DNA from: Aquifex sp.
GTDB lineage: Bacteria; Aquificota; Aquificia; Aquificales; Aquificaceae
DNA length: 12,740 nt
Assembly (NCBI GenBank): GCA_015487405.1
Contig: WFPV01000195.1
Coordinates: 1-12,740, forward strand
Direction of reading: 5' to 3'
Within the stretch, counting starts at the first letter, position 1; each line of letters opens with the position of its first letter. This document shows, one piece after another, positions 7,614 to 12,740 of the stretch. The notes under the pieces are model-generated. The model was not told the origin of the DNA and made no database searches. It was given only the letters and a program-made list of their open reading frames with translations. The position numbers were made by a program, and so were the translations under genes.

Positions 7614-8606
7614 ATGCCCCTATGGGGAAAGTTTAGAGTTTCATTTGATAGCTGGAAGCTCATGAACCTTGACAACCACCTTATAGAAGAGAGCAACGAG
7701 ATAGGGGACGTTAACGTAGAGACAGACAGTTGGAGACCCATAGACGGTAAACCCATAGACAGAATAAAGGTAGGATTCATAGACGGAGTGAGGAGAACCG
7801 AAAACATGGTTTACATAGAGGACCCGGATGAGATGCTCGTCGTAGAGGGGGCATTCGTATCCGTAGGAGCTGGAGCTATAACCTTAGAGTTTGGAAGGTT
7901 CAATTCTTTAGAAGAGTCTTTCAAAAGGGCTATTGTGAAAAGATACTTCCTCCTGAGGGAAAACCTACGGAGTGCCCAGCCAAAGCTTCGTTTTATGACC
8001 AAGGCTGGAACTATAGAGTTTGAGGTGAAGCACGCAAAGAAGGAACTCTCCCCCTACGTGAACGACCTTATGGCGAACTTGGAGGCTTTTGTGGCTGAAA
8101 AGGTTTATAAAGACGGGGAAGCCGAAATCCTCATAACCGACGGGACGCTTCACTTCAATATTAAGAGGAAGGGATTGCCCTTCATAGGCTACGTAAAGAA
8201 ACACAGAAAGCTATACCTCTATCCTGAACACTACGAGGTCTTAAGAAACCTCAAGGTGGGTCAGAGAACTCCCCTGGTTCTCATTCACTCCCAGCCCACC
8301 ACCGAAGAAAACGGGAAGACCGACAAGTTTGATAAGTTCACGTGGTATATAAAGCTGAACGAGGGAGAAGGAATAAACAGCCTTGCCCGTTTGGAAGTTC
8401 CCGCGGAGATAGGGATAGAAAAGGCTATAGAGCTCGCCGACATAAGCGCGTATCTCGTCCCTAAGTTTGCTTCCGTGGAGTTCAACGATAAGAGAGCTCC
8501 CCAAAACTTGATACCTATAAGGTATTTAGAAAACTACCTCAGAAGACACCTAGGAAGTCAATTACTTATCAGAAAATTGATAGCGGAGAAGATGTTAAAG
8601 CACTAA
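7614..8606 (+). CDS. nurA: NurA-family DNA end-processing nuclease
   Basis: This 330-residue protein carries the NurA-domain landmarks. VGFIDGVRR (53-61) has Asp57 as the likely metal-binding catalytic Asp. LITDGTLHF (173-181) has Asp176, and GYVKKHRKLYL (192-202) follows. LVLIHSQP (221-228) comes next, and NDKRAPQNLIPI (291-302) is the family C-terminal signature. In archaea NurA is a 5'-3' single- and double-strand nuclease that works with the HerA translocase in end resection during double-strand break repair. Bacterial NurA proteins are known mainly in thermophiles and Deinococcus-Thermus. It acts on DNA in the cytosol. The start has a strong AGGAGG. No herA lies within the window; instead an Fe-S helicase gene begins 10 bases downstream, so the nuclease may cooperate with that helicase as well as, or instead of, HerA. 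Family assignment is firm; the partner is inferred. Confidence 0.9.
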   Translation: MPLWGKFRVSFDSWKLMNLDNHLIEESNEIGDVNVETDSWRPIDGKPIDRIKVGFIDGVRRTENMVYIEDPDEMLVVEGAFVSVGAGAITLEFGRFNSLEESFKRAIVKRYFLLRENLRSAQPKLRFMTKAGTIEFEVKHAKKELSPYVNDLMANLEAFVAEKVYKDGEAEILITDGTLHFNIKRKGLPFIGYVKKHRKLYLYPEHYEVLRNLKVGQRTPLVLIHSQPTTEENGKTDKFDKFTWYIKLNEGEGINSLARLEVPAEIGIEKAIELADISAYLVPKFASVEFNDKRAPQNLIPIRYLENYLRRHLGSQLLIRKLIAEKMLKH

Positions 8607-8616
8607 ATTTTTCTGG

Positions 8617-10548
8617 ATGACACCTCAGGACTTTTACTCCTACCTTCTCACCAAAGGCTTTGAAAAAAGGAAATCCCAGGAGGAGATGATAAAACTCGTA
8701 GAAGAAGCAATAGACGAAGAAGGAACCTACATGATAGAAGCACCGACCGGAACAGGAAAGACCTTTGCATACTTAATACCCCTAATAGTCAAAGGTGAAA
8801 AGGCAATAATATCCACCGGAACCAAAATCCTCCAAGACCAACTAAGAAGAGACATAGAGTTTCTGACGGGACACTACGAGCTTATAACAGGAAAGAAAGT
8901 AAAGTATGCGATAGTAAAGGGGAAGGGAAATTACCTATGTTTGGACAGATTCTACAAGGAAGATATAGAGCCTGCGGAGAGGCTTGAGATAGAAACGCTC
9001 ATAGAAAGCGAGTGGGACGGCGACCTAACTCTCACCTCCCTATCTGTTGAAACGATAACCAAGATAAACGTGGACGATGACTACTGCACTCACGCTTACA
9101 GGCAGACCTGCCCTTACTACGACAGGTGCTACTACTGGTTCGGAGTAAAGAGGAAGGAGGCTTCCGCGGACATACTGGTTATAAACCACTCCCTCTTAGC
9201 CTTAAAGGAGTTTGAGACAAAAGATAGAGTGCTCGTTATAGACGAGGCTCACGAGCTGGACAGATACCTCACCTTAGCCACGAGCTTTGGGCTCTCCCTT
9301 TACTGGTTCGTTGATTTAAAGAGGAGTTTTGAAAAAGCTCTCGGAGAGACGCTAAATTTTCAGCCCGAAGAGTTTTTCTTGAAACACTTTTCGGAAAAAT
9401 TCGCAGAAGAAGATAGGGAAATCCCCTTGGAGAGCCTAAAGCCTTACACTGAGGACATGAGAAAACTCCTCTACGAGCCCCTAAAAGGGGCATTTGACAG
9501 CCTGAAGGTAAAAATCCTTAGCGAAGTGAAAAACTTCTTAGAAAACCGCCTAATGGTCAGCTACCGATTTAAGGACTTCCTGCTAAATACTATGCTCATC
9601 TCCGAGGATGAGCTCCAAAAGGTAAAAGCCGGTTACGAGGAAACCACCGAAGAGGAGAAGGAATTAATCAATAAGGTAAAAAAGCTGGACTACTTTAAAA
9701 GGAAACTCTCCAAACTCAGGGGCTTTATCTCCCTTGCGGAAAGAGAAGAGGAGGGGATAGGCTATCAAGTGAGCAGAAGCTGGAGCAAAAGACTCAACAG
9801 CTACAACTACAGGCTCGAAGCTTTTTACATCTTTCCCACAGACATCATTTATCCCGAGGACTATAAGGCGGTTATCTTAACTTCCGCAACCGTTGACCCG
9901 GAGGACATATTCAGGACTACGGGAATTCAAGGGGAATACTTTTCCTTAAACCACAACTACGACTATTCCCAGTGCGAGTTTGTAATAGAAAACACTAATC
10001 CCAAAAGAGAAGACTGGAAGGAAAAACTTCTAACTTCTTACTGGATACTTCGCTCTAAATACGAAAAAGTTCTCGTTCTACTGACAAATAAGGAGCACCT
10101 TAAACTCTTTGAAGAAGACGAAGAGATAGGTATTCAAGGGAAAGACAGCCTAACGAGATTGATTGAGCTTCTACGAAGCGGAAAGATAAAGGCTCTGATA
10201 GGTCTAGACAGCCTCTGGACGGGTGTAGACGTTAAGGGAAACAAAGGAATCCTGATGTCCAAACTCCCCTTTGAGAATCCCAAGGATCCGCTAACTTACC
10301 ACAGGTTGAAATACTTAAGGAGCATAGGTGAGGACCCCTTTGAATACCAAAGGAGGAAAGCTTACATAAAGTTCCGTCAAGGAGTAGGAAGACTTGTGAG
10401 ACAGCAGGGAGACAAAGGGACCATAGTTCTCTGTGACAATCGTATCTGGAGATACAGAGAGTTTGTAGAATACGTGAAGAGCTTGGGAATGAGGGTTATC
10501 TACAAGGGGAAATTTGAGAAAAAAAGAGCCTTTAGGAATTTCTGGTAG
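8617..10548 (+). CDS. DinG/XPD-family ATP-dependent DNA helicase with Fe-S cluster
   Basis: This 643-residue superfamily 2 helicase has a Q-motif-like FEKRKSQEEM (Gln21), Walker A APTGTGKT (42-49) and the DEAH box VIDEAH (Asp209-His212). The motif V region is DSLWTGVDVKGNKG followed by KLPFENPKDPL, and motif VI is QGVGRLVR (588-595). Four cysteines, Cys108, Cys157, Cys165 and Cys171, lie between motifs Ia and II, exactly where XPD and DinG bind a 4Fe-4S cluster. The stretch from about 230 to 380, charged and helical, fits the Arch domain. These enzymes unwind DNA 5'-3' and act on flaps, R-loops or G4 structures in repair. The ATG at 8617 has only a weak ribosome site (CTGG). A later ATG at 8686, preceded by AGGAGGAG, would delete the Q-motif and is rejected. 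The gene starts 10 bases after nurA, suggesting joint function. Whether it is orthologous to E. coli DinG, YoaA or archaeal XPD cannot be decided here. Confidence 0.93.
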   Translation: MTPQDFYSYLLTKGFEKRKSQEEMIKLVEEAIDEEGTYMIEAPTGTGKTFAYLIPLIVKGEKAIISTGTKILQDQLRRDIEFLTGHYELITGKKVKYAIVKGKGNYLCLDRFYKEDIEPAERLEIETLIESEWDGDLTLTSLSVETITKINVDDDYCTHAYRQTCPYYDRCYYWFGVKRKEASADILVINHSLLALKEFETKDRVLVIDEAHELDRYLTLATSFGLSLYWFVDLKRSFEKALGETLNFQPEEFFLKHFSEKFAEEDREIPLESLKPYTEDMRKLLYEPLKGAFDSLKVKILSEVKNFLENRLMVSYRFKDFLLNTMLISEDELQKVKAGYEETTEEEKELINKVKKLDYFKRKLSKLRGFISLAEREEEGIGYQVSRSWSKRLNSYNYRLEAFYIFPTDIIYPEDYKAVILTSATVDPEDIFRTTGIQGEYFSLNHNYDYSQCEFVIENTNPKREDWKEKLLTSYWILRSKYEKVLVLLTNKEHLKLFEEDEEIGIQGKDSLTRLIELLRSGKIKALIGLDSLWTGVDVKGNKGILMSKLPFENPKDPLTYHRLKYLRSIGEDPFEYQRRKAYIKFRQGVGRLVRQQGDKGTIVLCDNRIWRYREFVEYVKSLGMRVIYKGKFEKKRAFRNFW

Positions 10549-10559
10549 CATTTTCCTAT

Positions 10560-11624
10560 ATGCTCTTTGATAGGTTTATCCTGAAGAGCTTCTTATGGGT
10601 ATTCTTAAGCGTAAGCTTTGCAGGTGTTTTTATAGTCTCTTTATACGCCCTCGCGGATTTTCTCGTCGGATTTAAGGTAAAAGAAATAAGCGTAGCAACA
10701 CAATACTTCTTATACCTATTGCCTCTCGGTTTTTATTACATTGCTCCCCTGCTAATTTCAGTAGCCCTCTTTATATTCCTGAAGAGAGTTATAGACAGGA
10801 AGACGGACCTCATAGGTCAGAGTTTCGGGATTTCACCTTTAAGGTTTTCCCTTCCTGTTTTGATTTTTAGCCTTTTACTTTCGCTCCTTTTTTTGGCTGG
10901 AAACCAGTTTTTATTCCCAGAGACCGCAGAGCGGTTATGGTTTATTGAGAAAACTTATAAGAAGAAGCAGAAGGTTGAGGGAATTGTTAGAAACTTCTGG
11001 TTTCTAAAAAAGAGTAAAGAGAGAAAAAAGTATTACTTCGTAGAGTATTTAGACTTATCTACTAAGCGCTTTGCCAACTTCTTTTTTCTGAGTACCGAAA
11101 AATTTGAGCCTGTTGAATATATCAAAGCCAAAAGGGGAAGCTGGCTCGGAACAAAACTCCTCATCGAAAGAGGCTTTAGGTATAACTTCCGCCAGGGTAA
11201 AGCGAAGCTTTTAAACTACGTTAGTTTTGACGTAGGTCTTGACGTAAAGGATTTGGAACTTTTCGCGGAGAGAATAGACTTTCTTTCCATCTACGAGCTT
11301 TACAGATTAACCGAGAAAGGAAAGCAACTTGGCTACAATCCAGACGTATACTTGAGTGAGATACTCTTCCGACTGAACTTTTCCTCCTTGCCCTTTATTC
11401 TCTCTTTATTCATTTCCTATCTTCTTTTAAAGACGCGAAGCGTAAAAAAATCCTTGTTAACTTTCTTAATCTTCCTCCCGGTTATCTGGATAGCGCTACT
11501 CTATCCAAAGGTTGGGACGCAAAAGGCGAACCAGCCCCTTATTTTTACGGCAATTCCTTCGCTAATCATTTACCTCTTGGTCTTAAAAGGAATATACAAT
11601 CTTCGCAAAGGATTCAGGGTCTAA
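10560..11624 (+). CDS. LptF/LptG-family (YjgP/YjgQ) lipopolysaccharide export permease
   Basis: This 354-residue inner-membrane protein has the LptF/G layout. Three N-terminal membrane helices (about 11-36, 48-75 and 97-118) lead to a periplasmic beta-rich domain (about 120-268). Three C-terminal helices follow at about 272-290, 298-315 and 325-345. The N-terminal pattern LFDRFILKSFLWVF and the cytosolic loop RKTDLIGQSFGISPLRF, which contacts the LptB ATPase in known structures, are typical. In the Lpt machine two such permeases with LptB2 extract LPS and pass it to LptC and LptA. Only one copy is present here, so its partner would lie elsewhere, and I cannot tell LptF from LptG. The start is 11 bases after the helicase stop with no clear ribosome site. 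Local composition is more AT-rich than its neighbours, expected from the Phe/Leu-rich helices. Its last 42 bases overlap tpiA on the opposite strand. Confidence 0.88.
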   Translation: MLFDRFILKSFLWVFLSVSFAGVFIVSLYALADFLVGFKVKEISVATQYFLYLLPLGFYYIAPLLISVALFIFLKRVIDRKTDLIGQSFGISPLRFSLPVLIFSLLLSLLFLAGNQFLFPETAERLWFIEKTYKKKQKVEGIVRNFWFLKKSKERKKYYFVEYLDLSTKRFANFFFLSTEKFEPVEYIKAKRGSWLGTKLLIERGFRYNFRQGKAKLLNYVSFDVGLDVKDLELFAERIDFLSIYELYRLTEKGKQLGYNPDVYLSEILFRLNFSSLPFILSLFISYLLLKTRSVKKSLLTFLIFLPVIWIALLYPKVGTQKANQPLIFTAIPSLIIYLLVLKGIYNLRKGFRV

Positions 11625-12326
11625 GCTCGCGGTTCCCACAAGGAGTCCGTTTATCGCCTCGTGCTTCATAAACTCCGCCGCGTTCTCAGGCTTTACGCTT
11701 CCCCCGTAAAGGATTCTCGTTTTTCTTTGATTCTTCGGATTAAGTTCATTCAGAAGATTCCTTATAAAGGTGTGAACCTCCACTGCATCCTCGGGTGTTG
11801 CAGGAATTCCCGTACCGATTGCCCAGACTGGCTCGTAAGCTATGTCTATCTTATCGGTATGCTCTTCTACCCCCGATAAGGCTAACCTTATCTGGGTCTC
11901 AACTACCTTGAAGGTTAGTCCCGCCTCCCTTTCCTCCTTCTTTTCTCCAACACAGAGAATAGGTCTTATTCCCTTCTCCACGCAGGCTACGACCTTTTTG
12001 TTTATCAGTTCGTCATTCTCACCGAATATGTGTCTCCTTTCGGAGTGCCCAACTATAACGTATTCACACCCGAGTTCTTTGAGCATAGGAATGGATATTT
12101 CTCCCGTGTAAGCTCCGCTGTCTTTGTAAAAGCAGTTTTGAGCCCCCAGTTTTACTCCACTACCCTGAAGGAGTTTGCTTGCAACGTAGAGAGAGGTGAA
12201 GGGAGGGCATATAAGTATCTCCCTGCTCTCAGGATGTTCTACAAACTTGAGAAATTTCTTTATGTAGTCCTCAGTTTCGCTTACGGTTTTGTTCATCTTC
12301 CAGTTTGCGGCTATCAGTCTTCTCAT
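11583..12326 (-). CDS. tpiA: Triosephosphate isomerase
   Basis: This 247-residue cytosolic TIM-barrel enzyme interconverts dihydroxyacetone phosphate and glyceraldehyde-3-phosphate in glycolysis, gluconeogenesis and related carbon flow. All catalytic residues are present: Asn8 and Lys10 in AANWKMN, His94 in IVGHSERR, and Glu165 in AYEPVWAIGTG. The latter runs into flexible loop 6 (about 166-173). The phosphate-binding YGGSV is at 207-211. Length is usual for the family. The start at 12326 gives the standard N-terminus MRRLIAANWKMN. It has no Shine-Dalgarno, but a TTAAAAT lies 7 bases upstream, so the message could be leaderless. The gene converges on the LptF/G gene with a 42-bp overlap of coding ends. 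It diverges from the tRNA promoter, whose upstream AT-rich region coincides with the probable tpiA promoter. Confidence 0.98.
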   Translation of the reverse strand: MRRLIAANWKMNKTVSETEDYIKKFLKFVEHPESREILICPPFTSLYVASKLLQGSGVKLGAQNCFYKDSGAYTGEISIPMLKELGCEYVIVGHSERRHIFGENDELINKKVVACVEKGIRPILCVGEKKEEREAGLTFKVVETQIRLALSGVEEHTDKIDIAYEPVWAIGTGIPATPEDAVEVHTFIRNLLNELNPKNQRKTRILYGGSVKPENAAEFMKHEAINGLLVGTASLDPESFAKIVYSF

Positions 12327-12351
12327 ACTGAAGATTTTAATTGAAAAACTC

Positions 12352-12380
12352 TTGACACCGGGAAGAGGAGTAGATATAAT
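12352..12380 (+). promoter_or_regulatory. Perfect sigma70-type promoter for the tRNA-Glu/tRNA-Val unit
   Basis: TTGACA (12352-12357) and TATAAT (12375-12380) are both exact consensus hexamers with the optimal 17-bp spacer. The stretch just upstream (12331-12350) is AT-rich with A- and T-runs, resembling an UP element. Transcription should begin near 12387, leaving a leader of roughly 18 bases before tRNA-Glu at 12405. Such strength suits a stable-RNA promoter. Confidence 0.9.
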
Positions 12381-12404
12381 AAGAACTTGTCAGTTGGGTC
12401 GGTA

Positions 12405-12482
12405 GCCCCCGTCGTCTAGCCTGGCCTAGGACGCCGGCCTTTCACGCCGGAAACGCGGGTTCAAATCCCGCCGGGGGTGCCA
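12405..12482 (+). tRNA. tRNA-Glu (anticodon UUC)
   Basis: The cloverleaf folds fully. The acceptor stem GCCCCCG pairs with CGGGGGT, with a G-U at the first pair. The anticodon stem CCGGC/GCCGG closes the loop CTTTCAC with anticodon TTC, reading GAA and GAG. The T arm is GCGGG-TTCAAAT-CCCGC. The discriminator is G73 and CCA is encoded in the DNA. The high G+C of all stems fits a thermophile. It is the first gene after the consensus promoter, with tRNA-Val 33 bases downstream and no terminator between, so the two are probably co-transcribed. Confidence 0.96.
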
Positions 12483-12515
12483 TTTCCTTCCCTTAACCTA
12501 CAAATTTTAGGAAAA

Positions 12516-12591
12516 AGGCGGGTAGCTCAGTTGGGAGAGCGCCGCCCTTACAAGGCGGAGGTCGCGGGTTCAAGTCCCGCCCCGCCTACCA
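12516..12591 (+). tRNA. tRNA-Val (anticodon UAC)
   Basis: The acceptor stem AGGCGGG pairs with CCCGCCT. The D arm is GCTC-AGTTGGGA-GAGC. The anticodon stem CCGCC/GGCGG closes the loop CTTACAA with anticodon TAC, reading valine GUA/GUG codons. The T arm is GCGGG-TTCAAGT-CCCGC. The discriminator is A73 and CCA is encoded. It lies in the same transcription unit as tRNA-Glu. Its 3' end is 12 bases from the stop codon of an oppositely oriented tyrosine recombinase, so its 3' half is a candidate attachment site. I see no intrinsic terminator after it. Confidence 0.96.
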
Positions 12592-12603
12592 TTTGAACTA
12601 TCT

Positions 12604-12740
12604 TTAATCTTTCCTTGCCGAAAAACTGCCGAAATCGGAAAGGCTGTTAATTACTTGCTTTAAGTAGTCTTCCGTAAGATGTGCATACCTTTCGGTTGTT
12701 TCCAAGGAAGAATGGTTTAAGAGTTTTTGAATGGCGTAAA
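12604..12740 (-). CDS. Tyrosine recombinase / phage-type integrase, C-terminal fragment
   Basis: Reading leftward from the window edge, the last 44 codons are AIQKLLNHSSLETTERYAHL and a tail ending in ARKD, with TAA at 12604-12606. This is the final catalytic part of a tyrosine recombinase. The His of the LxHSS motif and the nucleophilic Tyr of TTERYAHL cleave and rejoin DNA through a 3'-phosphotyrosine bond. The LLNHSSxxTTERYAHL form is more usual in phage and element integrases than in chromosomal XerC/XerD, where LLGHSSxxTTQxYTH is common. The rest of the gene lies outside the window. Its position, end-on to tRNA-Val, matches integrases of tRNA-targeting elements. A short direct repeat TGCCGAAA (12616-12623 and 12627-12634) falls inside its last codons. 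An Xer-like housekeeping role cannot be excluded. Confidence 0.85.
   Translation of the reverse strand, partial: YAIQKLLNHSSLETTERYAHLTEDYLKQVINSLSDFGSFSARKD

Noticed and set aside
8686..10548. Downstream start for the helicase at ATG 8686, preceded by AGGAGGAG
   Set aside because: The purine tract directly abuts the ATG, and this start would remove the N-terminal Q-motif region (about residues 15-24) that the family keeps.
12030..12344. Plus-strand 104-codon open frame opposite tpiA
   Set aside because: It lies entirely antisense to a complete tpiA, overlaps its promoter region, and shows no family resemblance or ribosome site.
12483..12515. Possible small hairpin between the two tRNAs (CCTA...TAGG and TTTCCT...AGGAAA)
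   Set aside because: The stems are only 4-6 pairs with AT-rich pairing. The spacer is better explained as a processing spacer, and there is no terminator-like GC stem with a T-tract.
12616..12634. Direct repeat TGCCGAAA as a possible integrase arm-binding site
   Set aside because: It is eight bases with two copies inside a coding tail, which could easily be chance, and no further copies are seen in the window.

Overview
The window reads as ordinary, densely packed chromosome from a thermophilic bacterium, most likely Aquifex or a close relative in the Aquificae. The grounds are the strong Lys/Glu bias with few Gln, the heavy use of AGA/AGG and ATA codons, the near absence of spacers with many start/stop overlaps, a bacterial-type IleRS, and the combination of NurA with an Fe-S XPD/DinG-like helicase. 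The species is inferred from style and gene content, not proven. No stretch of 300 bases lacks a gene.

Layout. Positions 1-5789 form one plus-strand run of tightly coupled genes. In order they are the 3' end of a QueD/PTPS-family gene, a HAD-IIA phosphatase, a stand-alone Met8/CysG-N siroheme-synthesis enzyme, ileS, a two-TM potassium channel with RCK domains, and a small membrane protein whose start overlaps the channel stop. glmS (5791-7569, minus) converges on this run. Its end meets the small membrane gene at two facing TGA codons separated by one base. A 44-bp divergent spacer leads to a second plus-strand run: nurA, a DinG/XPD-like Fe-S helicase and an LptF/LptG-family permease (7614-11624). 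tpiA (11583-12326, minus) converges on that run with a 42-bp overlap. A divergent spacer of about 78 bp holds a consensus sigma70 promoter (TTGACA, 17 bp, TATAAT) driving tRNA-Glu(UUC) and tRNA-Val(UAC). The window ends in the C-terminus of a minus-strand tyrosine recombinase whose stop lies 12 bp from the tRNA-Val 3' end.

How the genes work together. Most are housekeeping: tRNA charging, hexosamine synthesis, glycolysis/gluconeogenesis, siroheme and pteridine/queuosine chemistry, and LPS export. Three local associations deserve attention: the channel with its overlapping small membrane protein, the NurA nuclease with an Fe-S helicase, and a phage-type integrase beside a tRNA gene, a classic integration-site layout. 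I see no CRISPR array, insertion sequence, riboswitch or rRNA. I did not find a clearly new multi-gene system. The NurA-helicase pair and the channel-small protein pair are the best candidates for under-described partnerships.
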